DNA of 64,000 nt from Prorocentrum cordatum (taxonomy: Eukaryota; Sar; Dinophyceae; Prorocentrales; Prorocentraceae). The translations under genes and the position numbers were made by a program. The notes below the pieces were generated by a model. It searched no databases. It saw only the letters and a list, made by a program, of their open reading frames with translations, and was not told the DNA's origin. Below, in pieces: positions 53,828 to 63,790 of this stretch (the stretch's first letter is position 1; each line of letters opens with the position of its first letter). Location: assembly GCA_963575745.1 (NCBI GenBank), contig CAUYUJ010015760.1:87001-151000 (forward strand), written 5' to 3'.

Positions 53828-53891
53828 ATGCAAGACAATGCAATGCAATGTCAGACACTGCAAGACAATGCAGGACAATGCAAGACAATGC
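53828..53891. repeat. 10-bp tandem array (part 3)
   Basis: ATGCAAGACAATGC continues the array interrupted at 36,306. The first five bases are the right copy of the copia target-site duplication. Confidence 0.93.
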
Positions 53892-55040
53892 GTCCCGCAG
53901 GTCCCTTAGGTCAACGGCTTCTCAATCGCAGTTTTGCTTGTATTCCACTTTGTCCTCCCCCCAGCAACGGCCCCCCAGGTTTTAATGGATGTTTGCGGCT
54001 CCGAGCCATCGCAGGCATTATGATGTTGAGGTGCCTCCACAGGCAGGCGCCTGATTCCAGACCCTTTGGCATCGTGATTTTTGTTCGAAGCGTGGGCCGC
54101 GTAGGTCTGGACCCACATTGGTCGCGGGACCTGATGAGGGCCCCGAAGTCGTCAAAAACCTTTCACGACGCAAGGGGGTCTGGGAGGATATTGTCTTTTT
54201 TATTACCTGGCGCGTAACGGTCGCTTCCGGGGCAAAGCCACTGGGATGGACCCCCTCCCCCGCATGCGTGTGTTTGCACATACTAGGGCGATCGCAGCGC
54301 ACCTCCGCTCCGACGTGCCCCACCCCGCCCAAGCGTTGTCGTTACCCAGGGCCCCAACCCTCCCCTCCTGGCAACGACCGCTACCCGGAAATAGTGACAA
54401 TAGATTCGTTACCTTGTGCGCGTTCGTTTTTTATTATTATGTTGTTTTGCTCTCTTTCTCTCTCTCGCTCTCTCTGTCTTTTTTTTGTTTTCTCTCTCTC
54501 TCTCTCTCTCTCCCTCAGGCCACAGTTCACATCATGAGTTTGCTTATCGCAGGTTGGCTCGTGAGTTGCACCCCGGTTTGCCTGGCGACTTTGCAGCGCA
54601 TGGCAGTTGATAGCGTGCAGCGTAGAGCTTATTTGATAGACGCAGAAGAAAACAGGGTTGTCTGCCCCAAAAGACAACCTTGTTTTTCGGGGCAGACAAC
54701 CTGAGGGGAAGCGGATTCGGTGCTGTGTTGCTGTGGGAAAGTAGCTGCTGAGTGTTCGCTGAGTGAAAAAAAAACCACAGGGTTGTCTGCGTCGACATTG
54801 GCGTGTTGGCCGCTCGCGCAAGGTCGCGCGTAAGCGCCCTCGTCTCCAACGTGGCGTACCGCTCTGGCGGTCTGCGAAAGCTACAGCGTAAGGTCGCTGT
54901 CTTGTCTGGCGTAAGACCCGCTGTTGATCGTCGCTCAGTCTTGCTCGCATGGCAAGTCAATCTCTCTGGGGTTGGAGACCGAGATCGCTTCTTGCAGGGC
55001 GTATCCGATGGTGCCGGCCCTCCGGCGGCGGCAGCGGCAG
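53892..55040. other. 3' end of the giant intron; (CT)n at 54,443-54,515
   Basis: No gene. Contains a pyrimidine tract with TTTTTTTTGTTTTCTC, a GTTGTCTGCCCCAAAAGACA inverted pair (54,657-54,700, with TTTTCGGGGCAGACAAC) and GC-rich sequence leading to the acceptor GCAGCGGCAG. Confidence 0.6.
54655..54703. other. imperfect inverted repeat
   Basis: GGTTGTCTGCCCC at the left and GGGGCAGACAACC at the right are exact reverse complements (13 bp) around AAAAGACAACCTTGTTTTTC: a strong hairpin of unknown role close to the 3' end of the intron. Confidence 0.75.
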
Positions 55041-55130
55041 GAGAACGTGCCAGTCCGGAGCGTTTGCGTGTCGCCGGACGGCCGCACGCTGGTGTGCGCC
55101 AACCACGAGGGCACGTGTTACGTCTACCAG
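55041..55130 (+). CDS. LST8: LST8 exon: WD40 blade VPVRSVCVSPDG..GTCYVYQ
   Basis: A 90-bp, 30-codon exon after GGCAGCGGCAG: ENVPVRSVCVSPDGRTLVC, then ANHEGTCYVYQ. It aligns with the LST8 blade that follows the IPE/VPE motif: plant VDTAVRSLTVMWDG then AANNRGTCYVW, yeast AANTKGNCYVW, animal AVNSTGNCYVW. The exon is phase 0 at both ends, ends in CAG like the two exons before it, and is followed by GCGAGCGG (GC donor). The exon at 16,577 supplies exactly the preceding residues. After this point the family expects a linker ending in P-L-x-K-L and then a fifth blade beginning with AH; see the next candidate exon. Confidence 0.85.
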
Positions 55131-55169
55131 GCGAGCGGCCCCAGACCTCCATGCCCAGAGATCCGACGC

Positions 55170-55560
55170 TCCCAAAAAATTGGAGCGGCGGGTTTCTGCC
55201 AGTTTTCGGTCTCCGGGGGTCCTCGCCGGGCCTCGGGACCGTCAAACAACGACTCAGGAAGAGGAACCGGCCCTGTAGGGAAGTGGTCTGGACCTCCGGG
55301 GCCCAAACATCGAAAACATGAGAGCATCCGGATGTCTGGTTGGCAGGCGGAGTCCTTTCGTTGTGGTTTCGGCCTCTGGCGGTCCGCTCCCCGGGCCCTG
55401 GGACAGTCAGAAAACGACTCGGGAGGACCTGCCGGCCTCGGGGAAGCTTACCACCCTAGCCAAGGAGTTCCTTGAAAGTCATTTTATCACCATGATATTG
55501 GCTTACGTTCCGGATGTAGTTCTCAGATCGTCGAGCGCTTAGTTCAAGGAAAGCGCGGGG
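55170..55560. repeat. about 170-bp degenerate tandem duplication
   Basis: Shared TCGG(T/C)CTC(C/T)GG(G/C)GGTCC, CGGGCC(T/C)(T/C)GGGAC and AACGACTC(A/G)GGA in two units (about 55,206 and 55,368). Confidence 0.6.
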
Positions 55561-55659
55561 GCCAGGAAGTCCGGACCGCTTCCGAAGCGGTCCGGACTGC
55601 CAGGAACCCCGCATGGAAAAAATCAAGGCATCGGGCCTTTGGGCGTTGGGGTTGGAGCG

Positions 55660-57475
55660 TGCAGGGCTCATGTGTCGACCCATCCGATTCCATCCGGTTC
55701 GATTCGACTTCGATGGTTTTCGATTCCGAATCGGTTCGACTTCGGATTCCTGCTTGGGCTCCGATTTCCCAGTGGATGCCTACGATTTCCGCCGATTCGT
55801 CTCCTCCCGAATTGGCTGCCGACTTCCGCCGATCCGGTTTACGTCGATCGCCGATCCTACTCGTCGGTTCGATCCTAGTCTCGCTTGGCATGCCTCTCTG
55901 GAGGCCCTTGGCGGCCTCCGTGGCGGCCCACTGGCGGCCTCCAGAAATGCCTCTGTGGAGGCTTCCGGCGGCATCGAGAGCGGCGTCCGGCGGCCTTCGG
56001 CGGCGCTCATCGGCTGCAGTCTTCCCCCCTGGCCCGCCTCCTGCCCTCGAAAAAGGAAAGGTGCCGATACCGCTGCAGTTCCTTTGTTTGCCCTTTTTGG
56101 GGCTCCTGGGAGGCCCTCGTCGCCACCGCTGGATTCGCATCGAAATTCTGGTCAGAACGCACCCGGGAGAGATCCGGAAGGTAGTTGTATCGGTGCCTTC
56201 TGGTTTCCCCATGCTCCCAATCCCAACGGTCGTTTCTGTTCACCCCCGCGTCCTCCCCCTTCCCCCCCTGCCAACCCTCAAGCGACTCGCTCGCTCTTCC
56301 CGCCTAGCCGTGTCCATCCATTTCTCGAGCTTCAGTCGCAGTCGTGGAGAGGGGTCCAGGAACGGCAGCGCGGACGGAGATGCTTACAGGTGGAGGAGGA
56401 GGAGGAGGAGAAGAAGGAGGAGGAGCAAGAGGAGAGAGAGGAATCGGACAAAAATGGGGAGGAGGAGGGAGGGAGGGAGGGCACCTGGCGCCCCTCGTCA
56501 CTTTTTGGGGTGGGCTGGCCAGGCCCGTTCAGAAGAAGGCGGGCCCCGTCGCCTTCGCCAGAGTGACTGCTGCCTAGGATCAGTCTTGCGTGTATCCGAG
56601 AAAAGATTACCCATACCGCAACATTTCCTCGTTCCCCTTGTTCGGCCTCCTGGGAGGCCCTCGTCGCCACTAGTAGCGGTATCGGTGTTTTTTGGTTTTC
56701 CCAGGAGTAGCGCATCGACATCACGTGATGAGCATTGTCATCACCATCTTGTACGGGAGGTCCGCGTCGTGTAGACGCGGCGGCGACCCTGCCGAGTGCA
56801 TTCAAGGTCGAAGGCCGCCAGTGGCCCAGAATCGGCCCACATGGCACGGCCTGTCGATCGAAAAACCGGCTGTCGTTCAAGGTTGAACGATCCACACGGT
56901 GACAGATGCCAACGCTGGGGTCGTCACGGTACGAGCATGCCGTAGTCATTCCGTTTTTTTGTTCCCCCTCATTCTCCTCCGTTGTCCCCCTCTCTGCTGA
57001 GCGCCTCTGCCCCCCGCCCCCTTTCCCCCACCCTCTTACTGGTCAGTTTGTGCTGTCGCTTGCCTCCAGCGCCTCGGGGGCTTTGTGAGCTCATGGCTCA
57101 TGTCGTGCTGTGTCGCTGCGCATGCGGTCAGGAAGCGGTGGCTTAGCGTGTCGCTCCGCCGGTTCTGGCCCACCACGCTTCGGCGCGACAGGCTAACCAC
57201 TTCCCAATTACCACGCATCAACGGCCCGAGCCTTTCCCAGCCTCCCGCCCCGCGGAGCGTGGCGACACGCTGTCCGCTCGCAGCGCACAGCATATCGCCG
57301 GGGCCACCGCCGCGACACGCTAAGCAAAAGTTCCAGACAGTAAGCTAAGCTTGGCTAGGTCAAATCGGTTCGGGTGACGGCCTTGGAGTTCTTGGCGCAC
57401 AAGCACTGTGCCTGGGTGCGTGGGCTTTCGCGCTGCGGGTTCTTGACTGATTGTTATTGGTCCCCCCTCGGGTAC
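55660..57475. other. intronic sequence without a gene
   Basis: TTCGATTC/GATTCC-rich stretch (55,680-55,780), a repeated CCTCCTGGGAGGCCCTCGTCG... type module (56,103-56,170 and 56,645-56,700), a GGA tract (56,390-56,440) and unique sequence to 57,475. Frames here lack any recognised domain. Confidence 0.55.
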
Positions 57476-57594
57476 CCATTGTTCCCTACCTAGGCTCTGC
57501 CCAGAAGGGTTCTTACTTTCTTAGCTTAAAGGGGCTGGGCAGTGCAACCCGCCCCGGGCGGTTTCCCCGGTCCCCTGGGAGCCAAGCAAAAGCA

Positions 57595-57985
57595 ACAGCA
57601 AAGGTAAAAGCAAACGCGCGGTTCCCCCAATTGCGCTCCCTGGGTGCCAAGCAAAAGCAAAAGCAAAGGCAACAGTGAAGGCAAAAGCGAAGGCAAAGCA
57701 AAAGCATAGCATAGCATAGCATAGCATAGCATAGCATAGCATAGCGCCGCATAGCATAGCGCAGCATAGCATAGCCTAGCCTAGCCTAGCCCAGCATAGC
57801 ATTGCGCAGCATAGCATAGCGTAGCAGACCAGAGCATAACATAGCATAGCAGAGCAGAGCATAGCATAACAAAACCAAGCAACAGCAAACACAACAACAA
57901 AGCAAAAGCAACAGCAAACACAAAAACAAAAGCAAAGGCAAAGGTAAACGCAAAGGCAAGAGCAACAGCAAATGCAATGCAAAGC
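57595..57985. repeat. AGCAAA hexamer and GCATA pentamer repeats
   Basis: AAGCAAAAGCAAAGGCAA units at 57,595-57,700 and 57,880-57,985 bracket a GCATAGCATAGC tract (57,700-57,870). Confidence 0.9.
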
Positions 57986-58014
57986 AACAGCAAAACCAAT
58001 GCGAAAGTGCAGAT

Positions 58015-58225
58015 ATAGATGTAGATGTAGGTGTAGGTGTAGATGTGGATGTAGGTGTAGATGTAGGTGTAGATGTAGATGTAGATGTGAGTCTCGCTGT
58101 TGATGTAGATGTAGATGCAGGTGTAGATGTAGATGTAGCTGTAGGTGTAGATGTCGATGTAGGTCTAGATGTAGATGTAGGTGTCGATGTAGATTTAGGT
58201 GTAGATACAGATGTAGATGTAAAGA
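58015..58225. repeat. (GATGTA)n microsatellite
   Basis: About 35 units of GATGTAGGTGTA/GATGTA. Confidence 0.95.
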
Positions 58226-58340
58226 ACTCCCCAGTGCCCCGCCCTCATCTCCGTGCCTGCTTGCTTTTGCTGCTGCCTCGACGACTTGCTGCATGCTTCT
58301 GCTGCTGCTTCACTTACGGCGTGGCGTCGGTGGTTCTGCC

Positions 58341-58343
58341 GCC

Positions 58344-58436
<93 letters not shown>

Positions 58437-58438
58437 GT
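58341..58438. repeat. (TAC)n microsatellite
   Basis: Pure CTA/CCA triplets, about 32 units. Confidence 0.95.
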
Positions 58439-58443
58439 GCCGT

Positions 58444-58690
58444 GATGAAAGATTGCCCCATTTTGACGGGTCGGAAGAAGTGCATCCTTCGTCCGCAATG
58501 CGAGCACACGTCTGTCCGCAATGCGAGCACATGTCTGTGCCGCGATGACAGATTGCCTCATTTTGACGGGTCGGCAGAAGTGCATCCTGCGTCCGCAATG
58601 CGAGCGCACGTCTGTGCCGTGATGACAGGTTGCCCCATTTTGACGGGTCGGCAAAAGTGCATCCTGCGTCCGCAATGTGAGCGCACGTCG
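58444..58690. repeat. 79-98 bp tandem repeat, three units
   Basis: Units begin GATGA(A/C)AG(A/G)TTGCC and contain CATTTTGACGGGTCGG, GTGCATCCT and CGTCCGCAATG. The first is longer by a 20-bp internal duplication. Confidence 0.9.
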
Positions 58691-58831
58691 CTAGTCGCCC
58701 CGTTAGGGACGTGGAGCCTGGTACAATGTTACGGGGAGGTGGCTCGCTTTCGGGGCGGAGTTCGAACCTGGGCTGTCGGGGCGCGGTTCGAACCTGGATT
58801 TGTTTCCTTAAATTAAAATTTTATTCAGCCA

Positions 58832-59245
58832 AACGGGATGGCGGTTCGAAAACGGCAAACCGCGTGGGACATCCTCACAAAATTGGCTCTCAAGACGGTT
58901 CGAACTCGGTTCGAAACAATAGAATGCGGTTCGAAACAAATCAGAATGAGCGTTTCGCGTGGGGCTTCCCTCAAAAAACGGCGTTGGACCCAGTTCGAAA
59001 CAAAAGGATGGCGGTTCGAAAACGGCAAACCGCGCGGGACATCCTCACAAAATCTGCTGTCCTGATGGTTCGAACTCGGTTCGAAAGAAGGGGATGGCGG
59101 TTCGAAAACGGCAAACCGCGTGGGACATCCTCACACAAATTCTTGTTCTCACGGTTCCAACTCGGTTCGAAAGAAGGGGATGGCGGTTCGAAAACGGCAA
59201 ACCGCGTGGGACACCCTCACAAAAATGGTTGTTCTGACGGTTCCA
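58832..59245. repeat. GGATGGCGGTTCGAAAACGG tandem repeat
   Basis: Four units (about 58,835, 59,005, 59,091 and 59,176) with GGCAAACCGCG(T/C)GGGACA and TCACAAAAT; spacing 85-170 bp. TTCGAA palindromes recur throughout. Confidence 0.9.
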
Positions 59246-59342
59246 CGTCGGTTCGAAACAATAGCATCGATTTCCAAACGGTTGGAAAACGAGCGTTTCG
59301 TTTGAGACTTCCTTCAAAATACGTTTGAAGCCCAACGGCCGC

Positions 59343-59343
59343 G

Positions 59344-59387
<44 letters not shown>

Positions 59388-59410
59388 AATGACGACGACG
59401 ACGACGACGG
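59343..59410. repeat. (GAC)n microsatellite
   Basis: About 22 GAC triplets, with one AAT interruption. Confidence 0.95.
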
Positions 59411-59667
59411 CGGGTATACGATGTTTACATGCGCTCTCGCCCGAATGCCGGCCACTCTTTAGTTCTCGCCTCACCGCCGGCCAGTGTCTCGGTCTGGCCG
59501 ACCGCTCTCTGGGGTGGCGCCCGGAGAGGCCCCCGGTGCGGCGCTGGCCCCCTTCCGGAGGGGGGGACGTGCCGGGGGGAGACACCCGCCCCCCCCCTTT
59601 CAAGGGGGGGACCCCTTGGGGGGAGATACTGCTGTCACCCCCAAACAGGCACATTTTTGAAAAGGAC

Positions 59668-59915
59668 CCGCCCGTTTGGGCTGCTTCTGCTTGGGCCGGC
59701 TGATCTACACCATTTCCTATTGGAAAACCAATATGTTTTCCACTAGTTTTCCGGGTTCCGGCCTTTTCTGCAAAATCGTTTTTTTGTTTTTTTTTTTTTC
59801 CGACCCCACCCCGGAGGCCGAATCCAACAGGGAAAGCACGACTCATCCGCCCGTTTGGGCTGCTTCTGCTTGGGCCGCCTGATGCACCCCATTTCCTATT
59901 GGAAAACCCGTATGT
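59668..59915. repeat. about 70-bp module repeated twice, 180 bp apart
   Basis: CGCCCGTTTGGGCTGCTTCT then GCTTGGGCCG and CATTTCCTATTGGAAAACC at 59,668 and 59,848. The rest of the block to 60,050 is GGA-rich. Confidence 0.8.
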
Positions 59916-60116
59916 TAGGAAGAGGGAGGATGAGGAAGAGGGAGGAGGACAGGAGGAGGAAGGAGGGAGGAGGGGAAGGGAGTGGGAGGAGGAGGAAGAG
60001 GAGGGAAATGATGAGGACGAGGAGGACGAGGAGTAGGACAGGCGCCGAAGGTTTCGGTGGGGATCGTTCGAAGTATGATATTGTCTGGGCCAAGTCGTTT
60101 TTTAGGGTTTCACCCC

Positions 60117-60870
60117 AGCTCCGAAGGCCCAATCCAACAGTCAAAACACGACCTTCTAGCAGTAAATGCGAGCGTGATCGCAACAGTCTCGATTGCTATC
60201 GTAAGTCCAATGCAAATTCGTCCAGGTCGTCCTCGCTGCAACTTTCGGGGCAAGTTGGGGGGAGGAGGGGTGGAAGGATGAGGGAGGAGCTTGCATCGAT
60301 CAACTTTCAGGCTTTATTGATATTGTTGTGCTCTGCGTACTTGAGCTGCTTGTCAGCAGTGGTGTTCACTGGCAATGTGGCGTTCACAGGCGGCCGGGTG
60401 CTCACACTCACAGTGGTGTTCAGGCGTTGCTGGACTCGGGTAGTGTTGATCCGGCTCCGAGGCCAAATCGAGCAGTCAAGACATGGCCTTCGAGCAGTAA
60501 ATGCGCGCGTGGTCGCAACAGTCTCGGTTCTTATCGCAAATCCAATACAAAATTATCCAGTTTGTCCTCGCTGCAACATGTAGGACATGTTGGAGGGAGG
60601 ACGGGTGGAAGGATGAGGGTGGAGCTTGCATCGATGAACTTTCAAGGCTTATCGATGTTGCTGCGCTCTGCGTGCCTGGTGTTCACTAGCAAGAGCTCAG
60701 AGTCACATTGGTGCTGAGGCGTTGTTGGACTCAGGCAGTATTGATCCAGCTCAGGCCGAATCCAAGAGGTAAACAACTGTCTTGGAAGAAATGCGCGTGC
60801 GGTCGCAGCAGTCTCGATTCCCAGCGCAAATCAAATACAAACTCGTCCAGTGTGTCTCCGCTGCAACTTC
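60117..60870. repeat. about 300-340 bp tandem repeat, three units
   Basis: Units at about 60,117, 60,455 and 60,749 share GCTC(C)GA(A/G)GGCC, AGCAGTAAATGCG, GGTCGCA(A/G)CAGTCTCG and TCCTCGCTGCAACTT, then GGGTGGAAGGAT. The third unit is the most diverged. Confidence 0.85.
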
Positions 60871-61125
60871 AAGTTGGAGGGAGGAGTGGTGGAAGGATAA
60901 GGGTGGATCTTGGCGATGTTGTGCCCACAGGCATCTGGGTGCTCACTGTCACTGCGGTGCTCAGGCGCTGCTGCGCCCAAGTAGCACTGATTGTATTTCG
61001 GTGCAACCAGCTCCACATCACAACGACACCGATCGAAGCACCCCCTCATGCCACAACAGCGTGTGGATGCATCGTAGCCATTACTTCGGCTATGCCAAAA
61101 AAGGGCAGAACTTTAATCACGCCCA

Positions 61126-61525
<400 letters not shown>

Positions 61526-61744
61526 CGCTACTGCTACAACTGCGACGATGAGGAGAAGGAGGAGGACGGCGTTTACCGCTCCTACTAATGTTGCTTTCCT
61601 AGAGGCTCCAACTCCTAGGTAGGGTCGCACTGGGATTATTTTCTAAAATTGCAGTGCTTCTCCAGAGTTTGGCACCTTTCTTAAACAAGGGAAAGTCCTC
61701 AGCCTCAGACTGCACTGTTGGCCACCAGTTTACAACAAAACAGC

Positions 61745-62015
61745 GGTTCCCGCCTGATACCTCCTCCAATCGCGCTCTCCCTCCAATCGCGCTCTCCTGA
61801 TTCCCGCCTGACACCAGTTTATTCAAATCGCGCTCTCACGCTGGACCTCCTTTCAATTTATCCAGGGATCGCGCTCTCGCGCATGGGACTTCCTCGCAAT
61901 TTATTGAGACGTCGCGCCCTCAACATTCAGAAATCACGCTCTCGCTCTGAACTTCCTTACGATGTACTTGGGAATGGCGCTATCGCTCGAGACTTCCTCA
62001 CGATTCATGCTGGAC
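61745..62015. repeat. degenerate TCGCGCTCTC repeat
   Basis: About six units of 20-55 bp with AATCGCGCTCTC and GACTTCCT(C/T)(A/G)CAATTTA. Confidence 0.75.
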
Positions 62016-62149
62016 TGCCGCTTCAGCGACCCGCCCGCTCGACCTGGCCGTCGAGCAGGCGGGTCGAGCACGGTGACCGCACACATCTGGCATCGGTCAC
62101 CGAGTTCGTGGGTCGAGCACGGCACCGCATGTCCGGGTTGTCTCATTTC

Positions 62150-62582
62150 GCGTGCCAACAGGACGCTCCACCAAAGGCCCCAGAGGCGCGGACCGCATGC
62201 ATCCGCGCCTCCCATTGCAGAACGTCCCTCGCACGTTTCGTGGCCCTACAGGGATCCCCACCAGAGGCCCCAGTAGCGGCGACCGCATGCTTCTGCGCAT
62301 CCCGTTCCGGCTCGTCCCTCACGCGCTTCGTGGCCCCATAGAGAGCACAACCAGAGGCCCCAGTGGCGGTGACCGCATGCATCCGGGCCTCCCTTTTCGG
62401 CACGCCCCTCCGGTGACCGCATGCATCCGTGCATTCCGTTGCGGCGCGCTCCTCACACGCTTCGTGCCCCCATAGAGAGCACCACCGAAGGCCCCAGTGG
62501 CGGTGACCGCATGCAACCGCGCATCCCTTTTCGGCACCCCCTTCACACGCTCCGTGGCCCCATAGGGAGCTCCGCTTCACCA
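62150..62582. repeat. minisatellite shared with 10.84-11.24 kb
   Basis: About five units of 75-95 bp with AGGCCCCAGTGGCGGTGACC, GCATGCATCCG and CACACGCTTCGTGGCCCCAT. It ends immediately before the acceptor of the 62,592 exon. Confidence 0.9.
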
Positions 62583-62591
62583 GTGGGGCAG

Positions 62592-62693
62592 GCGAGCGTC
62601 GACCCAGACGCGTCCGTCTGGCCGCTCAACAAGTTGATCAGCGAATTGAAAGAGGGCGCCGTCGAGGACGATACCTATAAGACCACCCTTCGG
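62592..62693 (+). CDS. possible next exon after LST8 blade (PLNKL linker)
   Basis: A 102-bp, 34-codon stretch after GTGGGGCAG, followed by GTGATA (GT donor). Reads ASVDPDASVWPLNKL, then ISELKEGAVEDDTYKTTLR. Support: the 10-bp direct repeat CAGGCGAGCG at both ends of the implied intron, phase 0 joining to GTCYVYQ, and PLNKL at about the distance where plant LST8 has PLHKL. Against: the residues after NKL are not like the fifth WD40 blade (expected AH...). The exon may end earlier than drawn, the gene may differ from LST8 here, or this may belong to another gene together with 63,791-64,000. The sequence immediately upstream is minisatellite. Confidence 0.45.
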
Positions 62694-62744
62694 GTGATAA
62701 GGAGGTTGTGGGGGGGGAGAGGGGGGAAAACCAACATCTGACTC

Positions 62745-63310
62745 AATCGATCTCACTATGGATCTCATTCGACAGGACACCACGGGACACCACTGGACAC
62801 TTGTCGATCTCACTATCGATCTCACTCAACGGGACACCACGAGATACCGCGGGACACCTCTCTATTTCACTATTGGTCCCACTATCGATCTCACTATCGA
62901 TCTGAATATCGATCTCACTCAACGGGGCACCATAGGACACCACGGGACACCACGGGAGACCTGTCGATCTCACTATCGATCTCACGTTTCGGGGCACCAC
63001 GGGACACTTGTCGATCTCATTATTGATCTCACTATCGATTTCATTTTTTGGGACACCACGGGACACCTCGGGGCACCACATCGATCTCAGTATCGATATC
63101 ACTATCGGTCTCACTATCGATTTCATTCAACGGGACACCACGGGACACCTGTCGATATCACGATCGATCTCACGATCGATCTCACTTCTTGGGGCACCAC
63201 GGGACACGTCGGGGCACCACATAGATCTCAGTATCGATCTCACTATCGTTCACCGTATCGATTGCACTATCGATCTCATTATCGATATCACTCAGCGGGA
63301 CACCACGGGA
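62745..63310. repeat. GATCTCACTATC / GGGACACCACGG interspersed repeat
   Basis: Alternating GATCTCACTATCGAT units and CGGGACACCACGGGACACC units over 560 bp, in at least six cycles. Confidence 0.93.
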
Positions 63311-63585
63311 CACCATGGGACAGCACGGGACACCGCGGGACGCCACAAGCCACCGCCGGACAGACGGACGGACGGGCGGGCGGAGGATAATCATTTGTCT
63401 CGACTTCGCCTTAGCAGCGGCGGATACCACGGGACACCACGGGACACCGCGGGACACCGCGGGACACCGCGAGCCACCGCCGGACGGGCGGGCGGGGGAG
63501 AATCATTTACCGCGGGGCCACCGCCAGACCGGCGGGCGGGGGATAATCATTTGTCTTGACTTCGCCCTAGCAGCGGCGGGTTGAT
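63310..63585. repeat. GGACACCGC and GACGGGCGGGCGG repeats
   Basis: GGGACACCGCGGGACACCGC units plus a duplicated AATCATTTGTCT(C/T)GACTTCGCC(T/C)TAGCAG module (63,389 and 63,545). Confidence 0.85.
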
Positions 63586-63790
63586 TCCGATCGCGCGCCC
63601 ACGCAGCTTCGCCTCGCCCGCACGCACGGCACGAACGAAACGAAACGATTTCCTGGTTAGGGGTCTCCGTGCCACTGCGATCTCACCCCCCAACCTCCGA
63701 TCCCCGTCGCCGACCCCGCGGGCGGTGGTTTGGGCGCCGATGCCGAACCCGCAGGCGGGCGCACAGCCGCTTCTTTCCGTCATGTGTCAG
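63586..63790. other. short unique sequence before the edge exon
   Basis: No repeat. Contains CACGAACGAAACGAAACG and a plus-strand ATG (63,740) in frame with the following coding stretch; it could therefore be a 5' leader or the end of an intron (CCGTCATGTGTCAG). Confidence 0.4.

Larger units (their letters stand above)
16664..55040 (+). other. LST8: giant LST8 intron, about 38.4 kb, GA-AG
   Basis: Everything between exons 16,577-16,663 and 55,041-55,130 is one intron on this model. It begins GACATGCG and ends GCAGCGGCAG, with CAGGA at both edges. Nested content: (GT)n, the palindromic repeat array, a reverse-transcriptase relic with direct terminal repeats, a 10-bp tandem array and a 17.5-kb copia element. 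The exons on either side match adjacent segments of LST8 with no missing residues, which is the main evidence that nothing coding for the host lies between. Confidence 0.75.
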
